Positions 35,476 to 44,145 of a DNA stretch of 64,000 bases are shown here, one piece after another. Made by a program: the position numbers and the translations under genes. Each line of letters opens with the position of its first letter. The first letter of the stretch is position 1. Origin of the DNA: Alloscardovia omnicolens DSM 21503 (GTDB lineage Bacteria; Actinomycetota; Actinomycetes; Actinomycetales; Bifidobacteriaceae). The DNA is taken from the NCBI RefSeq assembly GCF_000420505.1, contig NZ_ATVB01000010.1, forward strand, positions 1 through 64,000, given 5' to 3'. The notes under the pieces are model-generated. The model was given only the letters and a program-made list of their open reading frames with translations. It searched no databases and had not been told where the DNA came from.

Positions 35476-36570
35476 TTATTGTGTTTTACATCCGCAACTT
35501 TCACCAATAATCATACGCACTGGAAGTTTATATGATTGAGGTGAATCCCATGGTATGCCTGCGCGTTCGTCAAGAAGTTTTGCGGCTAGGCGTCCCATGT
35601 GTTCCATTGGCTGGCGAACAGTTGTGATAGGTGGACGAGAGAATTCTGCTGCCATAATTCCATCAAAACCGGTTATAAGAATATCTTCTGGAATACGAAT
35701 GCCGGCATCGGTTAAGATCTCCATAACATTGAGTGCTGTCTGGTCATTTGCACATACGATTGCTTGAGGAAGTTGATTAGTGTCGATTGCTTCGCAGAGC
35801 TTAACCATCCACTCTTGTGATGTGGCTTCTGAATTATCTAGTAAAGCTGTTGTTACTTGGATGCCTCGTTGAGTGACATGTTGTTGGAAAGCATTGAATC
35901 TGCTACGCATATCAAAAGTTGTAATCTCTCCAATAAAAGACATGTCCGTTATGTGGTGAATATCGATTAAATGGTCGATTAGAGAAATAATTCCAGCAGT
36001 ATTGTCGCAGTATATGCTGGCGCAGGATAAAGTGTTATCAAGATCGCCGATGCGTACTAATGGAACTGTTCGGCATAGTTGAGGTAGTGGCAAGTCGTCT
36101 GTACCGTGATTAGGGAAAACAGCTAATCCGTCCACGCTACCTGCAATGTCAGTAATGGAATTATTTTCTTTTGGAGAGTTTGCGGTGCCGAGTAAAACAG
36201 TTTTACCTCGATGCCAACATTCAAGTTCGAATCCACGCTGTATTTCGTCAACGTAGAGTGGGTAAACGAACATATTTGGGCGAGTAAAAGAAGAATCATT
36301 TTGCTCGTTGAGTGCGTTAAGATCCTCTAGCTCGCTACCTAGTGGACGTTCCAGTAACATGTCAAAGGAATATAGTCCCAATGCACCTGTTTTACCGCGA
36401 GCGAGACCTCGAGCACTAGCAGAAGGTACATAATCTAGAATGGCTGCGGCATCAAGTACTTTTTTTCGAGTTTTATCTTTAACCTTATCTGGATGTCTAA
36501 ATGCAAAAGAAACCGTGGCAGTTGACACTCCTGCCTTTTTGGCGACATCATACACTGTTGATTTTCGCAT
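35476..36570 (-). CDS. LacI-family transcriptional regulator of the GH1 cassette
   Basis: 364 residues. HTH at about 4-30 (VYDVAKKAGVSTATVSFAFRHPDKVKDKTR) and hinge; the effector domain contains a roughly 40-residue insert (LLERPLGSELEDLNALNEQN...) near residues 75-105. It ends with GESCGCKTQ, a Cys pair seen in several LacI-type sugar regulators. It is transcribed in the same direction as, and upstream of, the importer operon; the paired palindromes at 35231-35273 are the likely targets. Confidence 0.9.
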   Translation of the reverse strand: MRKSTVYDVAKKAGVSTATVSFAFRHPDKVKDKTRKKVLDAAAILDYVPSASARGLARGKTGALGLYSFDMLLERPLGSELEDLNALNEQNDSSFTRPNMFVYPLYVDEIQRGFELECWHRGKTVLLGTANSPKENNSITDIAGSVDGLAVFPNHGTDDLPLPQLCRTVPLVRIGDLDNTLSCASIYCDNTAGIISLIDHLIDIHHITDMSFIGEITTFDMRSRFNAFQQHVTQRGIQVTTALLDNSEATSQEWMVKLCEAIDTNQLPQAIVCANDQTALNVMEILTDAGIRIPEDILITGFDGIMAAEFSRPPITTVRQPMEHMGRLAAKLLDERAGIPWDSPQSYKLPVRMIIGESCGCKTQ

Positions 36571-36671
36571 ACGCTACCACACGTTTCTCGGATTGCTTAT
36601 TGTATCGGTTTGTTAAACAGTGTACCCTGAAAAAGTTGTTACGACATAATTTTTAAGAGTCATTCTGCTTA

Positions 36672-36866
36672 CTATTCTTCCATATACTTCTGTGGTTCTG
36701 CCTTAAAAGCTTCTAAACAATGGTCTGAGCAGAAGTGGTATACCTTGCTTCCGTAAGCAAAAGGACGCTGGTCGGCATCAACGGTCATTCCACAGATAGG
36801 GTCAATCAGCACATCCTCAAGACCACTTGTGGCTGCGGTTGGTTTTTTCTTCAAAAAATCAAACAT
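36672..36866 (-). CDS. Possible separate YHS-domain protein from an internal start
   Basis: Inside the P-ATPase frame an ATG at 36866 is preceded by a perfect SD (aaggagaactc). From it a 64-residue protein would be made: a basic start MFDFLKKKPT, then a YHS domain with DPICGM and FCSDHC cysteines for heavy-metal binding. Such small YHS proteins are often encoded next to copper ATPases. Either the fusion is recent and the old start is a relic, or both forms are made. Confidence 0.5.
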   Translation of the reverse strand: MFDFLKKKPTAATSGLEDVLIDPICGMTVDADQRPFAYGSKVYHFCSDHCLEAFKAEPQKYMEE

Positions 36867-39143
36867 GAGTTCTCCTTGGTTTGAATGAGTACTATCGTCA
36901 ATAATAATCTGGGGATGAGCAGAGTTCAGTGGTTTCGCTTCGCGCGAGCTGTCTATGCGTGCAGTGCGTACGCGCGAGGAATTGAGCACTAAACTAACTG
37001 AACTAAAAGCCATGGCAAGTCCTGCAATCATTGGGTTGAGTAGCCAACCAGTGAAAGGGTAGAGAATGCCAGTGGCAATAACAATGCCCACAAGATTGTA
37101 AGCAAAAGCAAAACCAAGGTTTTGGTAAATATTGCGCATCGTAGCGCGGCTCAAACGAATCATGCGTGCAACCGATGTAATATCTCCGTTCATCAGCGTT
37201 ACATCAGCGGATCGCATAGCAATATCTGTGCCAGTTCCCATAGCAAAACCTAAATCAGCCTGAGCTAAAGCAGGCGCGTCGTTAATGCCATCACCCACCA
37301 TAGCAATCATATGGTTTCTCTCGGCACCGCGCTGCTGTTGAGCATGAGAAATCCAAAAAGCTTTGCCATCTGGTTTCACCTGTGCAATCGCAGTGGATAT
37401 TCCTGCCTCACGAGCAACCTGTTTGGCAACCTCAGTCTTATCTCCTGACAACATAATCGTGCGGATTCCCATGTCGGTAAGCTCAGCCAAAGCTGCTGCA
37501 GACGTCGGTTTAATGCGGTCGTGCGTATAAGAAATACGGGCAGAACTCACATCCTGTACCTGTGCTACACCCTGTGTAATCGTTCCTGTTTTATCAAAAA
37601 ATATCGTGCGAATAAAACGCGCCTTATCGAGCGCATCAGCAGAGGAAATCAAAATACCATACTGAGCGCCGCGCCCAATAGCTGCGGTAATAGATAGAGG
37701 GGTAGCTAAGCCTAAAGCGCATGGACAAGCAATAATAAGCACAGTAACAGCAGTAGTTAATGCAAAACTAAAAGCGGACCGCTGGGCAAAAATCATCCAC
37801 AGTGTGAAGGTCCACAAAGCTATAAGAAAAACAGCAGGAACAAAAACGCGGGCAATTTTATCGACAACTGCCTGAACAGGAGCTTTACTTGCCTGAGCAG
37901 AAGCAACGAGCTGAATAATCTGCGACAAAACCGTATCCTGACCGGTTGCCGTAATGCGCAGCGCAACAGGAGCATTAAGATTCAAAGTGCCACCCGTAAT
38001 AGCATCTCCTATTACGCGCTCAATCGCAGCCGACTCGCCGGTCATCATAGACTCATCGAAACGAGCTGAACCGCGCACAATCACACCATCAGCAGGAACG
38101 CTGTGCCCGCCAGGGACTTGCACAATATCGCCAGTTTTAATCTGGCTCATTGGCGTTTGAGTGCCAGCCTGCGGCAAGCGCCACGCTTCGGTTTTGAGCT
38201 CGGAATCGCTGAGAACGCGTGCAGTATCAGGGCGCAGAGCCATGAGCGCTTCAATGGCACTATTCGTGCCAGCTCGCGCTCGCGATTCAATAAGCGAACC
38301 CATAACAACAAGAGTGAGTACAACAACAACTGTGTCGAAATAGACGTGGCGAGCGGTTGCTGGAAGAATCTCAGGAGCAATGCATACCAGCATGCTAAAG
38401 ACATAGGCGGCACTCGTTCCCACTGTAACAAGCGCATTCATTTCTGGATTGCGGTGAATAAGTGCGCTCCAGCCAATACGGTGAATATCCCAGCCAGTAT
38501 AGAGCATAACAGGCGTGGCGAGAACAGCCTGAATCCAAGGGTTATTGAGTGTGTGGAGGATTGGAAGCGAGGAGTTGTGTCCCCAAAACATGAAGCCCAT
38601 GCCCAGAATAAACACGGGAATACTAAAAATAACGCCGACGAGGAAGCGCTTCTTCAGGGTGTTGAGTTCGGCAGTGCGGTCGTCTGAATGGGAATCGGTA
38701 ACTTCGGTGGTGTTGTTTGTTTCTCTGATGGTGGCATCAGTATCGGAATCAGTATCGCTATCAATATTCGTGCCGCCTTCGCCGGTGACGCGTAACATGC
38801 CGTGCACCATATTCATACCGCAGGCAAAAGGATAATCACCAGCAGATAAAGCAGGTAAATGTATAGCGGTTGTGCGCCCTGCAGGAAGAAAAGTGTCTCG
38901 TCCCAAATCGGAAAAAACCACATGTGAGGTGCATTCGCCACTATCTTTGCGGTCAAAATATATGGTCAGAGGTGTTCCTGCCTGTGCGTAGATAAGAGCA
39001 GGAGAATATGAGCCGTTAATGCTTATGGTAATCTCTTGCTTTGCGCCATTGATAACGGTGTGCTCGCCTTTGCGTGGAGCAAAAAAGAACCAGACTAAAG
39101 CTATGCTGAGGACTATTGCAACTGCGCAGTATACAAAAATCAT
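36672..39143 (-). CDS. Cupredoxin-P1B-ATPase-YHS fusion lacking most of the N domain
   Basis: 823 residues in one frame. Order: a membrane anchor (1-20); a cupredoxin-like domain (about 28-125; GECTSHVVF and CGMNMVHG as copper ligands); an acidic linker; the P1B core with TGES (MMTGESAA), metal-binding CPCALG, phosphorylated Asp517 in DKTGT, then MLSGDK (Asp568) and MVGDGINDAPAL; and a C-terminal YHS domain (DPICGMTVD, HFCSDHC). Only 51 residues separate Asp517 from Asp568, against about 150 in CopA-type pumps, so the nucleotide-binding domain with its HP motif is missing. The N-terminal HMA domain is also absent. It is likely a copper export relative, but ATP hydrolysis by this form is doubtful. 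Confidence 0.85.
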   Translation of the reverse strand: MIFVYCAVAIVLSIALVWFFFAPRKGEHTVINGAKQEITISINGSYSPALIYAQAGTPLTIYFDRKDSGECTSHVVFSDLGRDTFLPAGRTTAIHLPALSAGDYPFACGMNMVHGMLRVTGEGGTNIDSDTDSDTDATIRETNNTTEVTDSHSDDRTAELNTLKKRFLVGVIFSIPVFILGMGFMFWGHNSSLPILHTLNNPWIQAVLATPVMLYTGWDIHRIGWSALIHRNPEMNALVTVGTSAAYVFSMLVCIAPEILPATARHVYFDTVVVVLTLVVMGSLIESRARAGTNSAIEALMALRPDTARVLSDSELKTEAWRLPQAGTQTPMSQIKTGDIVQVPGGHSVPADGVIVRGSARFDESMMTGESAAIERVIGDAITGGTLNLNAPVALRITATGQDTVLSQIIQLVASAQASKAPVQAVVDKIARVFVPAVFLIALWTFTLWMIFAQRSAFSFALTTAVTVLIIACPCALGLATPLSITAAIGRGAQYGILISSADALDKARFIRTIFFDKTGTITQGVAQVQDVSSARISYTHDRIKPTSAAALAELTDMGIRTIMLSGDKTEVAKQVAREAGISTAIAQVKPDGKAFWISHAQQQRGAERNHMIAMVGDGINDAPALAQADLGFAMGTGTDIAMRSADVTLMNGDITSVARMIRLSRATMRNIYQNLGFAFAYNLVGIVIATGILYPFTGWLLNPMIAGLAMAFSSVSLVLNSSRVRTARIDSSREAKPLNSAHPQIIIDDSTHSNQGELMFDFLKKKPTAATSGLEDVLIDPICGMTVDADQRPFAYGSKVYHFCSDHCLEAFKAEPQKYMEE

Positions 39144-39221
39144 GATTATCCCTTCGTTGTCTCTACCTATCTTAATGAGCTTGAAGGGCTGTATATTTCA
39201 ACGCAACGCGAGGTTCAGCTC

Positions 39222-40667
39222 GTGGCGATACCTTCTGCTATTGTCGAACATATGTTCGAATTTATTATTGCTCTTGTTATTGGTGCTCTTCTCGGTGGCG
39301 CGCTGGGTTTTATGTACGCGCGCATGAGTTCGCGTGCGGGGGCGAAGGGCGAAAATCAAGACTCTGCTGAGCATCTTACACAGCAAGTGCAGGAACTAAC
39401 GAGTGCTCGTGATAGTTTGACTGAGCATGTGGAACAACTGCGCGGCGATTTAGCTGCTGAACGTGAGGCAACTGCTAAGCTCGAGGGAACAGTGCAGGGA
39501 GAGCGTGAGAAACTTGTGCTGCTTCAGGAGCAACTCGACGCTGCCCGTAAAGACGTGCAGTTAGCGCGTAAGGCAGAAGAAGAGCGTGTAGAGCGTGAAC
39601 GAGAGAAAGAGCTTAAGCGCGAAGAAGAACTGCGCGCTAAGCAAGAGCAAGAACTCACAGAACAGTCTCGCGTGCTGAAGGCACTGACTCCAGTGCAGAA
39701 GAACTTAGATATTCTGCAGCAAAAAGTGGCTCTGATGGAAGAAAGCCGCAAGAGTGAAATGGGTAAGCTGGGAGAGCAGCTGCTCGGTTTGGGTAAAGCG
39801 CAAGAAAAGCTCGATAAAGAAACAACGAGTTTGGCTATGGCTTTGCGCAATAACAAGATTCGCGGTGCATGGGGCGAAGCACAGCTGAAGAATATTGTGG
39901 AATCTGCTGGTTTGCGTGAACATGTTGATTTTGAAACACAATATGTGGTGCACGGTAATGATGGGCAACGGCAGCGTCCTGATATGGTGGTGAATTTGCC
40001 AGATGGAAAGTTCATTCCAATCGATGCGAAAGTGCCATATTCTGCTTATCAGAAGGCATGTGAAATAAGCGATGCTGCTCCTGAGCAAGAATTGCAATTG
40101 CGCGATGAATATCTGCATGAACATGCTAAAGCCTTACGTGCGCATATTGATGAGTTGGGCAAGCGCGAGTATTGGAAAAATGGCGATGATCGTGTGGCGC
40201 CAGATTTCGTTATCGCCTTTATTCCAAACGAATCGCTTCTGCAGGCAGCTTTGGATGTTGACCCAACAATTCTGGATTATGCGTTTAATAAGCAGGTGGC
40301 ACTTACTTCACCCGTTACCTTATGGTCGGTGTTGAAGTCCGTCGCTTTCGCTTGGCAGCAGCAAACATTAAGTGACGAAGCGCAGCAGCTTTTCGACCTA
40401 TCTCGAGATCTTTTCGATCGTTTAGGAACGATGAGCGCTCATGCCACAAAGCTCGGTCGTACGCTGGGAACAGCTGTGCTCGACTACAATAAATTCGTTG
40501 GTTCCTTACAATCGAAGGTGGTGCCAACGGCACGCAAACTCTCGAAATTAGACGGTGGGAATTTGTTTGAGCTGCCACAGCCTATTGAAGACGAGAAAAA
40601 GAGCGATATTCGCGAAATAACCGCGCCGGAACTTATTACCACATGGGACGACGAGACGGAAAGATAG
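39222..40667 (+). CDS. rmuC: RmuC-family DNA recombination protein
   Basis: 481 residues. One N-terminal membrane helix (MFEFIIALVIGALLGGALGFMYA), a long coiled coil (about 45-190, rich in Glu/Lys/Arg) and the RmuC nuclease-like domain (NNKIRGAWGEAQLKNIVESAGL, RPDMVVNLPDGKFIPIDAKVPYSAY, VAPDFVIAFIPNESLLQAAL). RmuC limits inversions and acts in DNA repair/recombination. The GTG at 39222 has an SD (gcgagg); an alternative ATG at 39252 lies inside a LexA box. Divergent from the P-ATPase. Confidence 0.92.
   Translation: MAIPSAIVEHMFEFIIALVIGALLGGALGFMYARMSSRAGAKGENQDSAEHLTQQVQELTSARDSLTEHVEQLRGDLAAEREATAKLEGTVQGEREKLVLLQEQLDAARKDVQLARKAEEERVEREREKELKREEELRAKQEQELTEQSRVLKALTPVQKNLDILQQKVALMEESRKSEMGKLGEQLLGLGKAQEKLDKETTSLAMALRNNKIRGAWGEAQLKNIVESAGLREHVDFETQYVVHGNDGQRQRPDMVVNLPDGKFIPIDAKVPYSAYQKACEISDAAPEQELQLRDEYLHEHAKALRAHIDELGKREYWKNGDDRVAPDFVIAFIPNESLLQAALDVDPTILDYAFNKQVALTSPVTLWSVLKSVAFAWQQQTLSDEAQQLFDLSRDLFDRLGTMSAHATKLGRTLGTAVLDYNKFVGSLQSKVVPTARKLSKLDGGNLFELPQPIEDEKKSDIREITAPELITTWDDETER
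39244..39259. promoter_or_regulatory. LexA/SOS box at the start of rmuC
   Basis: TCGAACATATGTTCGA is a 16-bp perfect palindrome containing GAAC-N4-GTTC, the LexA-binding core of Gram-positive and actinobacterial SOS genes. It overlaps the first codons of rmuC and lies 101 bases from the P-ATPase start. Confidence 0.72.
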
Positions 40668-40677
40668 ACTATCAATC

Positions 40678-41454
40678 ATGACAGATTTCAAAGCAACAGG
40701 AAGCGCCGATTTACTTCAGCAGATTGCTGATTTACCGGAAGAAATGCTTGAGCCAACGCAACGCTTAGAAAAGTTGGTGCGTGCTGAAGTAGTGAATAAA
40801 CAGTTTAGCGAACTCACCTCTGTAACCTATCATCATGATGGTGCAACGCTTGCTGGTCACGCTCTCCTTGATGTTTTAGAAACTCATGGTTTTATGCTCG
40901 ACGATTTTGACGCTGTGGGAGCTATGACCACCGCAGGCATTCCGTTAGTTACTGCAATGATTCATGCAGCGGCGTCTCGCGGTCAAATTCTTGATGGTTT
41001 CCTAATGGATTTTGTGTTCCCTGGTATTAAAGGGCCGTCAATAGCAGGAAAGCGTGTTATTCTTGTGGATGCATGGCTGTCGGAAAAGTCCTTTGTGCAA
41101 ACTTCTTCCGTTGTTACGCTTACTCACGGCAATGAGTTGAATGTAGATTTTGCTGTGCTCGAAAATGAAGGTGCTCAGATTTGCGCTATAACTTCCTTAG
41201 TAGGAAGCGTGGGAGGGCATGGCGAGAGTATGCATGGCGAAGACCACGTGTGCCAATGCGGTAATGGCGGTTGTGGCAACTCAGATAGTTGCTGCGGTGG
41301 CGGTTGCGACCATGATCATGCGTCACAAGAGCTCGAGATTCAGCTTGTGAACCCTGTTAGCGGCTATGTTACATCTGTACCATTCATTCCTGTGTTCTCA
41401 GATAAAGACGTACAAGGTGATGGCGTACAAGGTGAGGATGTGCACGAAGCATGA
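40678..41454 (+). CDS. Phosphoribosyltransferase-like protein with Cys/His cluster
   Basis: 258 residues. The middle (AVGAMTTAGIPLVTAMIHAAASRGQ..., GKRVILVDAWLSEKSFV) has the type-I PRTase fold seen in orotate phosphoribosyltransferases, but the PRPP loop reads VDAWLSEKS instead of the usual acidic VDDVxTTG, so catalysis is doubtful. Residues 181-214 hold His181, His186, His190, Cys192, 194, 199, 205, 206, 210 and DHDH, a likely metal site. The gene starts 10 bases after rmuC and overlaps the methyltransferase by four bases. Function unknown. Confidence 0.72.
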   Translation: MTDFKATGSADLLQQIADLPEEMLEPTQRLEKLVRAEVVNKQFSELTSVTYHHDGATLAGHALLDVLETHGFMLDDFDAVGAMTTAGIPLVTAMIHAAASRGQILDGFLMDFVFPGIKGPSIAGKRVILVDAWLSEKSFVQTSSVVTLTHGNELNVDFAVLENEGAQICAITSLVGSVGGHGESMHGEDHVCQCGNGGCGNSDSCCGGGCDHDHASQELEIQLVNPVSGYVTSVPFIPVFSDKDVQGDGVQGEDVHEA

Positions 41455-42149
41455 TTCCACCAAGTGAGTTTACACGGCGAGTAATGGCGGCAGGCAATCC
41501 TGGATTGCGAGAAATCGGTGTCGGCTCATGGGAAGAAGAGCATCCAGATGAGCCACGCCCAATAGGTGAGCAGTATGATGAAGAACTCCTTAATGAAGGA
41601 GACCGTCGCAATGTGATGGATCGCTACCGTTACTGGAGCGTTGAAGCAATCAAAAAAGATCTCGATGAGCGTGGACGCTACGGTTTTGAAGTAGCGGTAG
41701 AAAACTGGACGCACGATTTCAATATCGGTTCCATTGTGCGAACTGCTAACGCCTTCACTGCTAATGCCGTGCATATTATTGGTCCTAAAAAGTGGAACCG
41801 TAAAGGATCACTAATGACTGAGCTGTATCAGCATGTGCATCATCATGCCAGTATTGACGAGTTCATTGATAATCTCACAGCACGAGCTGAGCAAGAAGGC
41901 AAGCCACGTCCTCGTATTATTGCTCTCGATATTGTGCCAGGAGCGCAGCCAATAGAACGCTATGATTTTCCAGAAAATTGCGTCATGATTTTCGGAGCAG
42001 AAGGCCCTGGTTTAACAAGCCGAGCTCTAGAACGCGCTGATGATGTGGTGTATATCTCTCAAACAGGCTCCGTTCGTTCCCTCAATGCAGGCGCTGCTGC
42101 TGCAGTTGCCATGCATACATGGGTTATGCAACACGGCGTAATCGGTTAG
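41451..42149 (+). CDS. SPOUT (TrmH/SpoU) RNA 2'-O-methyltransferase
   Basis: 232 residues. SpoU motifs: VENWTHDFNIGSIVRTANAF (motif 1), CVMIFGAEGPGLTSRAL (motif 2) and VYISQTGSVRSLNAGAAAAVAMH (motif 3), forming the trefoil knot that binds S-adenosylmethionine. An acidic 60-residue N-terminal extension precedes the domain. It methylates tRNA or rRNA ribose; the target is not determinable. ATGA overlap with the preceding gene. Confidence 0.92.
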   Translation: MIPPSEFTRRVMAAGNPGLREIGVGSWEEEHPDEPRPIGEQYDEELLNEGDRRNVMDRYRYWSVEAIKKDLDERGRYGFEVAVENWTHDFNIGSIVRTANAFTANAVHIIGPKKWNRKGSLMTELYQHVHHHASIDEFIDNLTARAEQEGKPRPRIIALDIVPGAQPIERYDFPENCVMIFGAEGPGLTSRALERADDVVYISQTGSVRSLNAGAAAAVAMHTWVMQHGVIG

Positions 42150-42299
42150 AGTGTTCTAACAGTCAAAGTGTTGTATTGCTTCAAGTGTTGCTGGCTAGGG
42201 TTGCTTATGAGTAGCTCGCCAGTCGCACTGAAATTACGATATCTAAGCGATACAAACTCGTAACCTAAGTGTCTGGTTAAACATCTAATATGGGGCATT

Positions 42300-42593
42300 A
42301 TGCCTACATTTACACGTGAAGAAATCGAGCATTTGGGTGAATTAGCTCAAATTGCTTTAACAGATGAAGAAATTACTCGTCTTCAAGGTGAACTTAACGC
42401 AGTTGCAGAGGCTATTGCACAGGTGCAAGAAGTTGCTTCAGAAAATATTGCGCCAACTGCAAATCCAGTACCTCTCGAAGCATATATGCGTCCAGATGAG
42501 CCTGCGACACCATTAACTCAGGATGAAGCACTTTCGGGCGCTGCAGCATCCGAGGACGGTATGTTCGTAGCTCCACAGATCTTGGGGGAGTAA
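42300..42593 (+). CDS. gatC: Asp/Glu-tRNA amidotransferase subunit C
   Basis: 97 residues, normal GatC length: [22 protein letters not shown], a helical core, and a C-terminal extended part ([16 protein letters not shown]). It bridges GatA and GatB in the GatCAB enzyme that converts Glu-tRNA(Gln) and/or Asp-tRNA(Asn) to the amidated form. First gene of gatCAB. A -10-like taatat (42286-42291) lies eight bases before ATG with no clear SD, so the transcript may be nearly leaderless. Confidence 0.94.
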   Translation: MPTFTREEIEHLGELAQIALTDEEITRLQGELNAVAEAIAQVQEVASENIAPTANPVPLEAYMRPDEPATPLTQDEALSGAAASEDGMFVAPQILGE

Positions 42594-42596
42594 AAC

Positions 42597-44129
42597 ATGG
42601 ACAAGAACATGCGTAACGATTTAGTTAAGCTGTCTGCAGCTCAGATGGCAGAAAAATTCAAAGCAGGCGAAGTAAGCTCTCGCGAACTTGTTGACGCACA
42701 TGCAGAAGTTATTGAAGCTGCTGAGCCAGCAATCAATGCTTTCTTGAAGCTCAGCTTTGATCAGGCTCGCGAACAAGCAGATGCTATTGATGCAAAGCGT
42801 GCAGCGGGTGAAGAGCTTGCTTCATTAGCGGGTGTGCCTATTGCAATTAAAGACATGATTGTTACTAAGGGCATCGAAACAACTGCAGCATCGAAGATTT
42901 TAGAAGGCTGGGTTCCTCCATACGATGCCACAGTTATTACTCGCCTGAAGAAAGCTGGTCTGCCAATTTTAGGTAAGACGAATCTCGATGAGTTCGCTCA
43001 GGGTTCTTCTACCGAGCATTCTGCTTACGGCAACACGCAGAACCCATGGGATACAGACCGCGTTCCAGGTGGTTCAGGTGGCGGTTCGGCTGCAGCAGTG
43101 GCTGCTTTCGAAGCTCCACTCGCATTGGGAACAGATACAGGTGGTTCTATCCGTCAGCCAGGTGCCTTTACTGGAACAGTGGGCGTGAAGCCAACATACG
43201 GTGGCGTATCTCGTTTCGGCGCAATTGCTATGGCATCCTCCCTTGATCAGATTGGTCCTGTGAGCCGCACCGTTTTGGATTCTGCTTTGTTGCAAGAAAC
43301 TATTGGTGGCCACGATCCTCACGATTCCACCTCTTTGCCTGGCTCTGCTCCTGCAATGGTGGCAGCAGCTCGCGAAGGTGCAAAGCGCGATCTTAAAGGC
43401 TTGAAAGTTGGTCTTATTAAGGAGCTGTCTGGCGAAGGTTTCCAAGAAGGCGTATCGAAGCGCTTCAACGAGGCTGTAGAGCATTTGACTGCTATGGGCG
43501 CTGAGGTTGTTGAGATTTCTCTGCCAAACCTCAAGTATGCTTTGGGCGCTTACTACATTATTATGCCATCGGAAGTATCGTCCAATTTGGCTCGCTACGA
43601 TGGTATGCGCTATGGTTTGCGCGTTATGCCTCCAGAAGGCGTTCCAGCAACAGCAGCTAATATGATGGCTTATACTCGCGAAGCAGGTTTCGGCGACGAA
43701 GTAAAGCGCCGTATTATTTTGGGAACTTATGCTTTGTCCGCTGGATATTATGACGCTTGGTATGGTAGCGCACAGAAGGTACGCACCCTGATTATCGAAG
43801 ACTTTAAGAAGGCTTTCGAAAAGGTTGATGTTTTGGCATGCCCAACATCTCCATCGACTGCTTTTAAGTTCGGTGAGAAAACGAAGGATCCATTAGCCAT
43901 GTATCTGGATGATATTGCAACCATTCCAGCTAACTTGGCAGGCGTTCCAGCTATTTCCGTTCCCGCAGGTGTAAGCGATGACGGTATGCCAGTTGGCTTC
44001 CAGTTTATTGCTCCACAAAAGCGTGACGATGTTCTCTACAAGCCAGCTGCTGCATTGGAAGCTGCATTAGAAGAACAGTGGAACGGTCCAGTATGGCAGT
44101 GGATGAATACTCCATGGTTGGGCGAGTAG
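42597..44129 (+). CDS. gatA: Asp/Glu-tRNA amidotransferase subunit A
   Basis: 510 residues, amidase-signature family. Ser-cisSer-Lys catalytic set: Lys in [10 protein letters not shown], Gly/Ser-rich [15 protein letters not shown] and [12 protein letters not shown]. It releases ammonia from glutamine for GatB. SD ggggg-ag is inside the gatC end. Between gatC and gatB. Confidence 0.97.
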   Translation: MDKNMRNDLVKLSAAQMAEKFKAGEVSSRELVDAHAEVIEAAEPAINAFLKLSFDQAREQADAIDAKRAAGEELASLAGVPIAIKDMIVTKGIETTAASKILEGWVPPYDATVITRLKKAGLPILGKTNLDEFAQGSSTEHSAYGNTQNPWDTDRVPGGSGGGSAAAVAAFEAPLALGTDTGGSIRQPGAFTGTVGVKPTYGGVSRFGAIAMASSLDQIGPVSRTVLDSALLQETIGGHDPHDSTSLPGSAPAMVAAAREGAKRDLKGLKVGLIKELSGEGFQEGVSKRFNEAVEHLTAMGAEVVEISLPNLKYALGAYYIIMPSEVSSNLARYDGMRYGLRVMPPEGVPATAANMMAYTREAGFGDEVKRRIILGTYALSAGYYDAWYGSAQKVRTLIIEDFKKAFEKVDVLACPTSPSTAFKFGEKTKDPLAMYLDDIATIPANLAGVPAISVPAGVSDDGMPVGFQFIAPQKRDDVLYKPAAALEAALEEQWNGPVWQWMNTPWLGE

Positions 44130-44145
44130 GTCGAAGGACAAGAAA

